Made by a program: the position numbers and the translations under genes. Below the pieces are notes generated by a model. That model searched no databases. It was not told where the DNA came from and saw nothing but the letters and a program-made list of their open reading frames with translations. A DNA stretch of 64,000 bases, taken from Hysterangium stoloniferum (taxonomy: Eukaryota; Basidiomycota; Agaricomycetes; Hysterangiales; Hysterangiaceae). Below are positions 37,001-46,713 of the stretch, in pieces. Positions within the stretch are counted from its first letter, which is position 1, and the number at the start of each line of letters is the position of its first letter. The DNA lies in assembly GCA_015178975.1 (NCBI GenBank), contig WHVD01000202.1:62001-126000 (forward strand), given 5' to 3'.

Positions 37001-37552
37001 AACTCCTTCCAGGTCGACTTTTAGCTTGGATAATTCTGGAGTCGCAAAATGTCCAGATGCTTCATCAACTTTTAAGCTGATCGAAAAACACTGTGATCCA
37101 TCCAGTTTACTTGCCCTAACAAATGCTGAAGTGTTGATGAGAGAGATTTTCAGAGGTTCAGAGGTTTCAGTAGAAGCCAGAAGTGCCATCGAGGCCAAAG
37201 AGGCTCTGGCCGGAAAAGATACTGCAGGAGGAATGGAAGTGTTGGGAATCCGGAAATTAATACTGCCCAATACCCAGTCAATCAATGGATTATATCAGGT
37301 GAGCCAGTTGTATCCAAGAACTACCGAACAGCTAGAGTCCAACTGTGTTACGAAAAAAGTAACTGTCTGGGATGTTCCACACGGGAACCAGATAGACATG
37401 TTGCAGGCTTGAGTAATTGCTGTATTGCTAGTGCCATCAAACAGATGCAAAGAAATTGTGGGAACAGAATGGAGTTTCAGATTATGTTTCATGGCAAAGG
37501 TGGTATCTACAAAACAGTGTGTGGAGCCAGAATCTATCAGAGCTCGGAACAC
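34013..37552 (-). pseudogene. Decayed pol of the family B element
   Basis: Read leftward, the protease active site LIDSGSTHCFVD is at about 37510-37545. RT runs from about 37285, with the [20 protein letters not shown] block, the [15 protein letters not shown] block and the catalytic [12 protein letters not shown] near 36420. RNase H has VETNASDYAIASIL and HDKELLAIFEAFKHW (35840-36000). The integrase core has WMDFIEQL-like DFIEQLLTSKG, HGVPSHITSD and EHVNQTLEQYL (34740-35087). A chromodomain follows at about 34030-34235, with EILDSKID, LLYLVKWAGYEG and the aromatic cage-like region to FHTAYPSKPRP. Frames are interrupted by multiple stops. The termination codon lies near 34013. Confidence 0.88.
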
Positions 37553-37599
37553 TAAATTTCCAAGAAGGTCAGAGATGAGTTTTACAAATAATGAGTTGG

Positions 37600-38904
37600 G
37601 ATTAGAGAGAGTGGACGTGTTGAGATGGATAAACTTGGAAACACGGAGAGAGTCAACGCAACCCTCTGTCCGTGCAGATTCCAGAGGGTTGCTTACTCTT
37701 TTTTCAACTCTGTGGCGGGTTTTTCCTTTGATGTTGTAGTCGTAGTGGAAGTTGCCACGCAGGCCTTGGAAGAGTTAGACTTAATGGTACAGTCGGAAAC
37801 CTTGTGTCTGCCTTTCCCACAGAAAAGGCAGAGATCGTTATCCATGCGTCATTGTTTCTCCTTCGGGGTGAGTTTACCATCAGTGCCCAACAAGTGGGAA
37901 ATGTCGGGTTTGTCAGAAGTTGACTGTTTTTCCTTGTTGGATTTCTTGTCTTTTTTCCAATTGGAATTTGATTTGCCAGTATTAGTGCCAGAGTTGCCAG
38001 TGTTATTGCCTGAGTTATTGCCGGAAGACGTGCTAGTCGACACCTTGTTGTTTTGAGAATGTTCCATCAGATTCTCTTGGGAGACCTCAGCTTTTTGTTC
38101 CCAATAACGGGCATCAGATGTCTGAACTTTAATCCACATGAGTTGGAGAGTTTTTGGCTTCCCATCTTTGCCGATCTCGTCTTTAAGGTGTGACAGAAGT
38201 CCCATATAGAAATGGTGCCTGAGGGCAGAATCATCCCATCCACATCATGTGGTGAGGGTATTGAACTTGACAAGATAATCAGAGACTCGTTTATTGTCTT
38301 TCATCTTAAGCATCATTAATTCATTTTCTGCTTCGCCGGATTGATTGTAAGGTCCAAAATTAGTTTCCAGTTCTTCCACAAATGCATCCCAGTCATTGAG
38401 CCATATGGGTGTCTCGTTGGATATTCCAGATAGTCCAGGTTCAAACCAATCCTGAGTGGTATCCTTGAGATAAGAGAGTGTGAAATTGACTTTTCGACTG
38501 TCAGATTTAAATGCAGCGGGTCAATCACAGAAACTGAAATGGCATTGGAGAAGGAAATTCTTCAATTTTTTTGGATCCTTGCCAGTAAATGGTTCAGGTT
38601 CTTTAACTCTGGTATGGGATGATTCTTTGCTATCCTCAGTGGATTTCAAATAGTCAGTGAATTTCACAATGGAGTTGACAAACAACATTTCAGTTGGTTC
38701 ATCGGAAGATTTCTTTTTTGATGTCGCCGGCTGTTCTTCTACTTCATTGTCAGAAGTGCTGGGAGCGTTGAGATCCTTCGCTACCTCAGTAACTTCTTCG
38801 ATGGAAGCCTGTCAGCTGAATTGGGGTTTCGGGTTGAGTGGTATAAAGTTGCAATGGGGATTGAAGTTGAGATGGTCCTTTGGCAGCTTTGCATTTGGGA
38901 CCCA
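37600..38904 (-). pseudogene. Decayed gag of the family B element
   Basis: The start MGPKCKAAKGPSQLQSPLQL lies at about 38904, 16 bp inside from the primer site. The capsid-like middle is broken by stops. A low-complexity NSGNNTGNSGTNTGKSNS linker lies near 37990. A CCHC zinc knuckle follows, CLFCGKGRHKVSDC (about 37790-37830), the usual RNA-binding end of Gag. The N-terminus resembles the gag starts at 31113 and 53281, which ties families A, B and B' together. Confidence 0.82.
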
Positions 38905-38919
38905 TGAGTCATAGAATTG

Positions 38920-38932
38920 AGATCTGATATAC
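38920..38932 (-). other. Self-priming primer-binding site of the family B element
   Basis: On the minus strand the 5' LTR ends ...CTTAACA, then GT, then ATATCAGATCT. These 11 bases are the exact complement of AGATCTGATAT in the LTR (39173-39183), which lies about 25 bp downstream of a TATATTA box. No TGG-type tRNA primer site is present. This is the layout used by Tf1 for self-priming. Confidence 0.75.
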
Positions 38933-40305
38933 TGTTAAGTGCCGTGTAGGAACTTATTCTGGAACTATCGAAAAGTCACCGGGAATTCGGGAACTATCGG
39001 ATAGGGTCAGGACATCGGCTTCAGCTTATGTGCTGCACCTCTACGCAAACACTCAGAAGTCCTTAATTTCAAAGGTGAGACTTATGCTGGAAGATGCGGC
39101 TATTCAGAGTTCCAAAGAGTTCTGAATATCGAGCATACAAAAAGACAGAAGAGGGAATAAGAAACTAAGTCGATATCAGATCTTAAAGTACAAATTCACA
39201 AAAACTAATATAAGTCTTCTCGTTATTGTACTACAAACTAAGACCACAATAAGACAGAAATGGAAGTATTCTGAAACGGGAATACAATAAGACAAATTGG
39301 GGAGACAATATTCCAAAATGGGAATATAATAAACAAATGAGTGAATACTTGTCAACAGACAAATTGCCAAATGTGGAACAAGGGAAGAATACAGAAGATA
39401 TGGTAACTATGATGTTCCGTAGTCAGAAGTTGGAAGTTGGATATTGAAACATCCGGGAACGGTGTTAGGGTATGTACATGGTGGGTTTCCGGAGAAACCC
39501 GCGGGATATCTGGTAGGCCTTGGCTTCAGCTTATAGGCTGTGCCCTCGTGAGATCATGTTGTCCAATTTCAGACAGGTGGACAGGAATCCCAGGGAGTCT
39601 GGGCAGGGTTTGTGGGTCGAGGGGTCATAGGTTGGAGGTCATGGGTTGAGAGATCAGGAGTTGAGATAAATAAGAGAGATAGATGTGCTGGAGCCTGTGG
39701 GCTCCGACTAACGTGAGCGGTGTAATTCAAGTAGGAGTTTAGAGCGGAAAATGTATTAGATTACTGGAGGGAATCTAAGCCGATTTTCTGACTGGATTGT
39801 ATGTACAACATCTGCCAGACTATACTGTATAGACTGTGGAATGAATGACATACCAAATCCAGTAATGATGAAATGAAACTAGCAAAACATGAAATGAGAA
39901 TAGTAAACACCAAATTTGGTGTTAGGAATGGGACAGAACGGAGTGGAGTCCAAATCATGACAGATCATAAACCATAATGGGAAATGGAGCGGGAGCAGAG
40001 TCCAAATCATGACAGCTCATTTGACTAAAACGGGAATGGGGCTCTGTTAGAGGGATGATGGGTTTTCCAAGTGGGGTCCAGTGACTGATGCCTGGGACAG
40101 AGTCGGACATAGACAGGGACAGAGTCCGGTGGGTATTCTGGTGACTGATACACAATGTAACGAAGTCGAACATAGACAAGTCTGATGTACGGAGTCCGGT
40201 GGGAATTCTGGTAAACTGACAATTGGTGCATATAGGGCACAGGTGCATATAAGTTAGTGCCCAGAGTCCGGTGGGAATTCCAGTCATAACAAATGGGTCG
40301 TAACA
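38933..40305 (-). repeat. 5' LTR of the family B element, split by a family A LTR
   Basis: TGTTAAGTGCCGTG at 38933 to GGGAACGG at 39462, then resuming as GTCGTAACA and ending at 40305. It carries the hairpin at 39010-39040, the self-primer source at 39173-39183 and a TATA-like CTTATATTAG (minus strand, 39205-39214). Confidence 0.88.
39463..40291 (-). mobile_element. Family A solo LTR, 829 bp
   Basis: TGTTAGGGTATGTACATG to CCAGTCATAACA. It is flanked by AACGG (39458-39462) and AATGG (40292-40296), a target duplication differing by one C-to-T change. It lies in the last bases of the family B LTR. The hairpin motif is at 39516-39545. Confidence 0.88.
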
Positions 40306-40621
40306 AGTTCTGAATATATAGTGTACAGAAAGAGATGAAGAATAAGCTAACTAAGTCAATATCAGATCTGAGTTGTACATACATGTTTACAGAACTAATA
40401 TAGGTTGTCCTGTAATTGTACTAACTAGGATCACAATAAGATGAATTCAGACAGGGATTTACATTAAGAAGACAATACGTAAATGAATGTGTACTTGTCA
40501 ACAGACAAGTTACCAAATATGGAACAAAGGGTTGAAGTGTGGAATGTCCAGGAACTATGTAAAGTTCCAGAGGTGGGAATTACATTGGAGGATTGAAATA
40601 TCTGGAGAATGGATCATAAAA
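40306..40621 (-). mobile_element. B' LTR, second part
   Basis: Continuation of the LTR started at 31148. It has the same order of landmarks as the family B LTR, including ATATCAGATCT (40359-40369) and the CTTGTCAACAGACAAGTTACCAAAT region. The terminal CA is eroded, so the right edge is approximate. Confidence 0.65.
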
Positions 40622-40689
40622 GTAGATGGAATACTGAGTTGATGCTAAGTTGATTTTCTGATTTATTGTACTACTAATCCAGTGAGATA

Positions 40690-40945
40690 AAAAATAAAAA
40701 ATGGGTGAATAAGAAACAAGGCAGTATTGACCATACTAAGAACAAGGGTCAAGATGGAATAGGGACAAATGCAGGGGATAATAAACCAGATGTCAAACAG
40801 ACTCAGGAACAGATCAGGGAAAAGATCTCTGAGCATCTAAGAGGTTCAGGATATCTGGTCAGTCTGGTTGATAGGTTGTCCTGTAAAAAGAGAGATAAGT
40901 GCTTATAGGGTGGGATCCAGGGCCCAGTGGGTGTCCCAGTCCTAA
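40690..40945 (-). mobile_element. Family F LTR fragment
   Basis: Matches 62528-62747 in order: AATAAACCAGATGTCAA, CAGATCAGG, AAGATCTC, GAGCATCTAAG, GAGAGATAA, and the end CAGTCCTAACA. Only this end is preserved here. Confidence 0.6.
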
Positions 40946-40984
40946 CAAGCACATCCAATTTGCTCAGATAAAAATATTCCCCCT

Positions 40985-41320
40985 ATTCTCTGGGGAGAAT
41001 GTGTCCTCACTGCTGTTCATCTCAAAAACCACTCAGTAACTTGTGCTATTCCTGAATATGAACTGTAGACAAAACAAAAACCAGACCTGTCTCATCAATG
41101 GGAGATAGACTATGCTACATTCATACTAATCCAAAATTATCACAATCCTAAGATCTATGATTGATCTGTTGAATGTTTACTTGTGGGTTACTCATAAAAT
41201 TCAAATTCCTACAGATGTCACAACTGATCATCATGTCAAATTCATGTATCATGCATAGTATTGAGTGATGTTCTTATCTCAGACATTCTGAATGGACATA
41301 AATGACTGAGGGAAAGAAAG
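40985..41320 (+). pseudogene. Ty1/copia integrase fragment
   Basis: One plus-strand frame reads LWGECVLTAVHLKNHSVTCA and KQKPDLSHQWE, and later SVECLLVGYS. This is the copia integrase C-terminal region (usual pattern LW-E-v-TA-yl-NR, then KPdlsHLR-FGc, then sr-c-fvGYs). It contains several stops and has no preserved ends. Confidence 0.6.
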
Positions 41321-42494
41321 GAGTGGCAGCTGGTAAATATATATATTCTTACTTGTCATGGTGTGTGTCCATGTGTATCACAATCTCAACAGAATCCTGA
41401 CAACATTGCTCATCACCCATCACATATCACACACTCACACAACAATAACTTAGATCATCATTTGACCAGCAAGGAAGGTTTGTTCTGGATCACTGTCAGA
41501 CATTGCTGTTTGCCATCACTGCCTATAGGATTTAGAATTAGAGTGGGAATGGGAGTTGAAGTGAAGGAAAATATGTATGTGTGGCAGTACTTGAGATTCA
41601 GGAAGTGCATTTAGTGAGGAATTTAGAGGTTGTTGAATCATTGAGGATGTTTGGAGATGTTCTGAGATGTTCAGGGAAATGAACTTAGGGAAATCAGGTT
41701 TCAGTGAGTGTTCTGGTTATTGTGAGCTCCTTTTCCCTGAGAGAGTGTGCCAGGTATTCAGGATTTAGGTATGCAAGCTGAAAAAAGCTTGAGACCACCC
41801 AGGGATGTTTGGCTGGATTGATATGTGTGTTACTGGGTATAGAAGGAAGAGACATATATTATATGTTAGATTGTGTAATACTAGCATTGTTTCTGCTATA
41901 TACATATGTATATATGCAGAAGCCCTGAGTTCAATTCCCAGTCTGGCCATTTACTTTTAACATTATAGTCCTCATCCAATTATAGTAGTTAACTATCACC
42001 TACTCTATCAAATAGAAAGATACTCAGTCTAGGAATAGCCCCAATATTTTACTTAACAGTCCAAATGACTTATCCCATCCTGTAGCCTCCCAAAACATCC
42101 ATTTGAAGCCTTTTTGAAGTTGTTTCACATGAAAAGATGCTTTTCTACAATGTCCCACAGACTAATGGACATTAGACAAGTTGGGGAAGATTTGGCTTTG
42201 GAAGTTTACTTTACAAAATCATGGCAATGGGGGGATTTTCAGTGTTTTCTGATAGATTGTCTCAGTTTGTTTCAATTCAGACTCCACAAGGTCTAGTGGG
42301 GTTGATGGAAAATTGCACAGGGAACTGCAAGCTATCTAGTAGGAGTATTTATTGTGCCAAAACAACAACCACTCTAGTACATCTTGTAAACTTCTGTCAA
42401 ATTACCTGTGATGATTGGGTGATAACAATATGTGGAGTCATATTCAAGCTTCATTCTATGTTGAACTAACTCATCTCAGTTTCATATCAGTGTG
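41321..42494. other. Unclassified transposon-like DNA
   Basis: No intact coding region. At about 41923-41945, GAGTTCAATTCCCAGTCTGG followed by CCA resembles the T-arm and 3' end of a tRNA (B box GTTCAATTCC). I could not find a matching 5' half, so it may be a SINE tail or pseudo-tRNA. Confidence 0.35.
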
Positions 42495-43030
42495 CAGTGG
42501 CTCAAAAAACTGTCCCAATGTTCTCTCATTTTGAAAGGTTGGGTTGGTATGGACCACTGACATAAGCAGAAAATCTAAGTAAATTATAAATGATACTATA
42601 AGGTAATCCTTGGTTCATGTGATTTGGATCAAAACCCATTGAATAATAAATAAAATAAAACAGCCTCTCATTGGGACAGTTTTTTAACCCATGATTATTT
42701 TACTATCTAGTACTTTGTATGATCCCCTTTTTCCTTTATAACTGCCCTGATCCTTCTAGGCATACTTTCTATTAGATCTTGGCAGACTTCTGGTTGGATT
42801 GCATTCCACTGCTCCATCAATCTCTTCCACAATTCATGTACTCCCTTGGATGATGTATCATATTTTTGAAGTTGGTGCTTGAGGTGTTCCCAAAGATGTT
42901 CTATGGTATTAAGATCAGGGGATTGGGGAGGTCAGGATAATACTTGAATGTCCTTGTCCTTAAACCATTTTGTTGCCTGCTGAGATGTATGCTTAGGGTC
43001 ATTGTCCTGCTGAAAGTAACAGTTGGCCTC

Positions 43031-43868
43031 TGTTACGACCGGACAATCCCACCGGACTCCGGGCACTAACCCATATGCCCCCACGCGCTACAAGCACCAA
43101 TCGTCTGTTTATAGGATTTCCCGCCCGGACTCCGTTACATCAAGACTCGTTACATTCGACCTCATTATGACACATATCAGTCACCGAACTTCCCCCAGAC
43201 TCCATCTCTGTCTATGTCCGTCTTCGTCCCACGCATCAGTCACTGGTCCCCACTTAGAATCCCGTCACCGCTCTAATCGAGCCCCGTTCCCGTTTTAGTC
43301 AAATGACCTGTCACGATTTAGGACTCCGCTCCCGCTCCGTTTCCCATTATGGGTTATGCTTTGTCATGATTCGGACTCCGCTCCGTTCTGTTCCGTTCCT
43401 AACACCAATTTGGTGTTTACTATTCCCGTTTTATGTTTTGTTAGTTTCGTTTCATTATTACTGGATTTGGTATGTCATGCATTCCACGGTCTATATAAAC
43501 TGGCAGATGTTGTACATACAATCCAGTCAGAAAATTAGCTTAGATTCCCCCCAGTAATCTAATAATATTTTCCGCTCTAAAACCTTACTCGATTCACATC
43601 GCTCGCACTAGTCGGAGCCCACGGGCTCCAGTGCATCTATTTCTCTCAACCAACTTGACTCACGACCCACGACCTCCGACTTACGACCCACGACCCGACT
43701 TACAACCTACGACCCACGAACCCCGCCCGGACTCCCTGGGATCCACGTCCGTCCGTTTGAAATTGGACAACATGATCTAGCAAGGGCGCAGCCTATAAGC
43801 TGAAGCCAAGTCCTACCGGATATCCCGGGGGTTTCTCCGGAAACCCGGCCTGAGTGTGTATCCTAACA
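43031..43868 (+). mobile_element. Family A solo LTR, 838 bp
   Basis: TGTTACGACCGGACAATCCC to GTGTGTATCCTAACA, flanked by GCCTC (43026-43030 and 43869-43873). A TATATAAA box (43492-43499) is 33 bp before AGTCAGAAAAT (43525-43535). A hairpin motif is at 43784-43813. It is the best preserved family A copy here. Confidence 0.95.
43784..43813 (+). promoter_or_regulatory. U5 hairpin shared by several LTR families (reference copy)
   Basis: AGGGCGCAGCCTATAAGC then TGAAGCCAAGTCC. It folds as an outer stem GGC/GCC and an inner stem CAGC/GCTG, with one unpaired base on the 5' side, two on the 3' side and a six-base loop (CTATAA). It lies about 260 nt after the inferred transcription start and 55-85 nt before the LTR end. 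Other copies are near 1827, 2533, 28244, 30211, 31231, 31391, 32431, 39010, 39516, 44422, 44871, 48715, 51867, 53162, 55489, 61870, 62420 and 62925. Confidence 0.65.
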
Positions 43869-44241
43869 GCCTCCTCCATTTCCAACTTTTCAAAACTTTC
43901 CACTACTCCCAGCTCCACAATTTCACAGTATTTTTCAGCATTCATCCTCCCCTGCACCTCTATAAGCTTTCCTACCCCATTCCAACCCATACAACCCCAT
44001 ACCATAAGATTGTTTCCTCCTCCATGTTTCACAGTTGGTACTGTAGTCCAGTCAAAAACTGGTTCTCCTCTTTGTTTCCACACATATGTCTCTCCAACTG
44101 ACCCAATCCTATTAATCTTGGTCTCATCTGACCATAACACCCTCTTCTAGTCCTCCACAGTCCAATTTTCATGATATTGGGCAAATTTGAGCCACTTCTG
44201 ACAATGAATAGCCTTGAGCAATGGTTACTTTTGCTTTGTTG

Positions 44242-45842
44242 TGTTAAGATCTAAGCAAAGGGGCAAAAAGGGAGGTTTTTCAGAAGTCTGGAAAGGCAAG
44301 ATCATACAAATTGGGGAGTCTGACCTTTAGGATCTAGGGTTGAAGGATGAAGGAGGAACAATGTCAGAGGGCTGACAAAGCAAGTTGTACTAATCAGGAG
44401 GTCTGATTCTACAAAACAAGTGGAGCTTGGCTTCAACTTATGTGTTGTGCCCTCACATGAACTGTTAGGGTGCTCCAGTATTTCAAGAGAATGGATAGTA
44501 TGAATTCCAACTGAAGACAACACTTAGCTGAATCAACCAGAGGGCCAAAAATGCTAAGAGTTGTATGGGTAAGACTCACAGCTGGCTGATGACATCTTTG
44601 AAGGGAATAGGAGAAGAGTAAAAGGGAATTAAAATTAGAGGAGGGTAATCTAGGTCAATATTCAAACTAGGGAACTGGAGCATATATGCATGAAGAGAGC
44701 TTTATACTACAGTAAAATGGTTAATTGGAGGGCTGATTTAGGAAGTGAGGGGTTAAATGGATCAAAGGGAAGTAAGTGACAAAGCAAGGAAGTGTTAAGT
44801 GCCGTGTTGGGAACTTATTCTGGAACTATTGGAAAATGACTGGGAACTCGGAAACTTCCAAATAGGGTCAGGACATCAGCTTCAGCTTATGTGCTGCACC
44901 TCTATGCAAATGCTCAATGTCCTTAATTTCAGAGATGGGAATGTTACACCAGAGGATACAGATATTCAGAGTTCTGAAGAGTTCTGAATATTGAGCATAC
45001 AGAGAGAAGGAAGGAATAAGAAACTGAGTTGATATCAAATCTAATATAAAGTACAAATTCATGGAAACTAATATAAGTTTTCTTGTTATTGTACTACAAA
45101 CTAAGATCACAATAAGATGAAATTGGAAGTATTCTGAAATGGAAATACAATAAGATGGACTAAGGAAAGTATTTCCAAAATGGGAATACAATAAGTAAAC
45201 AAGTGAATACTTGTCAGTCAACAAGTTACCAAATGCAGAACAAAGGTGAGATCCAGAAGTATGGGAACTATGAGTGTTCTGTAGTCAGAAGTTGGAATCG
45301 GATATTGAGGCAGGAAGTTGGATCAGAGACTTGGGGCGGAGGTCAGAATGTTTCAGATGATATTGGATATTGAAGTATCCAGGAATGCATTGTAACAGGA
45401 AGCAAAGGGGACTAAATGTAAAGTACCAGAACAATACTAAATGGGTCTGAGGTGGCAAATGAGGTATACATGTAGAATGGATGGTGGAGGAGCATTAGAA
45501 CAGAGATGGAATGGAATTACTAAAGGAGTAGTCTACAGTAAACCAAGTTTCAGGAGGCCAAGGCATTGGCTCCATAGTCCAGGGCACTGGTATTGGGGTG
45601 CCAGAAGGTTGCCAGGAGGTGTGACAGAGTAAAACCAAGTGCTGGGGGTGCTGCAAGCAGTGAAACTGAAGTTGGGAGTACCAATGGCAGAGTGCTGGAG
45701 GTTTGCTAGAGTGGAACCAGGTTCCTGGGCCCAAAACTGTGATATTATTATTAGGTACCAATGTCGGGATGTCAGAGAGTTGCTAGAGGGTCACCAAGGT
45801 AGAAATAGGTTACAGGGGCCTGAAATGGTGAGGGTCCTAACA
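44242..45842 (-). mobile_element. Family D LTR with internal repeat expansion and a nested LTR
   Basis: TGTTAAGATCTAAGC to GAGGGTCCTAACA, flanked by TGTTG (44237-44241 and 45843-45847). Without the inner family B LTR it is about 990 bp, against 721 bp for the copy at 30115. The excess lies in a diverged tandem array at about 45580-45840 (units like GGTGCTGGAGG and GGTTGCCAGGAGG). The hairpin (44422-44455) has the CAAC/GTTG stem. Confidence 0.88.
44793..45397 (-). mobile_element. Family B solo LTR, 605 bp
   Basis: TGTTAAGTGCCGTG to GAATGCATTGTAACA, flanked by GGAAG (44788-44792 and 45398-45402), inside the family D LTR. The hairpin is at 44871-44900. The self-primer 11-mer has decayed to ATATCAAATCT. 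Confidence 0.93.
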
Positions 45843-46713
45843 TGTTGCAAAGTAAAAACCATTCTCCTTCAGTACATTTCTGACTGTTTGGGGAGTGACA
45901 GGGTTTGAGGTGATAGAATTAATGAATTGGGTAGCCTGAACTGCATTATGAAGCTGCCCAGAGCTGATTTGACAAATTATTGACTGTTTGTCACAATCAG
46001 AAAGCTTGGAAGGACAGCCTCCAGGATTGTTCTCCTTATTCACATCCACTTCCCTACTAATCCTATTCACAGTACTCTTACCTAGACCAGTTCTCTCCTG
46101 GATTTGGAAATAGGAATAGCCTTCATTGAGGAGGGAGACAACAGAAGAGCATTGAGCAGCAGAAATAGATCTCATGATAGTGGTAAGAAGTCAGGATGTG
46201 GTTGAACCACTTTAAAACCTTATCAAAAAAATACAAATAAAGTCACATGACATGTTGTATCATTCCCACAGCCCCCCTCTGCCTTGTACTGGTGCACAAC
46301 AGTAGGAACACAGGTGAAAAAATAAAGGGTCAAAAAACTGTCCCAATGAGTAACTGTTTTGTTTTATTTATTATTCAATGGGTTTTGATCCAAATCATAT
46401 GAACCAAGGCTTACCATCAAGCCATGATCCTATAGTATCTTTTATAATTTACTTAGATTTTCTGCTTATGTCAGTGGTCCATACCAACTGAACCTTTCAA
46501 AAATGAGAAAACATTGGGACAGTTTTTTGAACCACTGTAAGACAAGTAAAGGAAGAGAGGTTCTAATGACTTAAGAATATCACACTTGTGTTTAGTGGAA
46601 ATCCTAAGAGATTGAAACTGGGGTCTAGTTATGTATATCCTGAAGTATTTATACTAAAGAAAAAACTAAATAAAGTTTAAACTTAATATTTTGATGTGTG
46701 TATCATGTGTTGT

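Larger units (their letters stand above)
31344..40305 (-). mobile_element. Near-complete chromodomain Ty3/gypsy element, family B (8962 bp with insertions)
   Basis: The element has TG...CA ends and an exact AGTTC target duplication (31339-31343 and 40306-40310). It is inserted in the LTR of an older relative in the same orientation. Read on the minus strand its order is 5' LTR (right), primer site, gag, protease, RT, RNase H, integrase with chromodomain, an antisense gene region, polypurine tract and 3' LTR (left). A family C LTR interrupts the 3' region and a family A LTR the 5' LTR. All coding frames carry stops or shifts, so it is inactive. Domain order and chromodomain place it with chromoviruses. 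The self-complementary primer site supports a Tf1/sushi-like affiliation. Confidence 0.9.
42740..46175 (-). pseudogene. Mariner-type transposase, interrupted by two LTR insertions
   Basis: Piece 1 (46175-45848): MRSISAAQCSSVVSLLNEGY, a helix-turn-helix (IQERTGLGKSTVNRI), then VLKENGFYFAT. Piece 2 (44236-43869): KWLKFAQYHENWTVED, the first catalytic aspartate in VLWSDETKINR, and HGGGNNLMVWGCMGWNGVG. Piece 3 (43025 to about 42740): YFQQDNDPKHTS with the second aspartate and SPDLNTIEHLW with the glutamate 34 residues later, a DD34E triad. Stops replace tryptophan codons (TAG in VED-stop-KRV, TGA in VLS-stop-PPQ), as expected from G-to-A or C-to-T decay. The function in an active copy would be cut-and-paste transposition at TA. 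Confidence 0.88.
42495..46537 (-). mobile_element. Tc1/mariner (DD34E) element carrying nested LTRs
   Basis: Terminal inverted repeats are 42495-42690 and 46327-46537, with outer ends CAGTGG-TCAAAAAACTGTCC. A TA follows the right end; the left flank is TG. Each terminal repeat also ends, on its inner side, with an inverted copy of the same tip (CATTGGGACAGTTTTTTAACCC-like), so each is itself a small palindrome. A minus-strand transposase lies between them, split by a family A LTR (43031-43868) and a family D LTR (44242-45842). Without those insertions the element would be about 1.6 kb, normal for this superfamily. Confidence 0.9.

Noticed and set aside
38905..38932. A tRNA-type primer-binding site after the family B LTR
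   Set aside because: No TGG follows the LTR end. The 11-base match to the LTR itself explains the position better.
41919..41945. A tRNA gene
   Set aside because: Only a B-box-like segment and CCA-like end are present. No A box, acceptor stem or anticodon arm can be paired upstream.
43784..43813. TATAA within the shared LTR motif as the LTR promoter
   Set aside because: It lies downstream of the TATATAAA box and the inferred transcription start, other copies have ACATAA or CTACAA instead, and pairing of the flanks is better conserved than the TATA letters.
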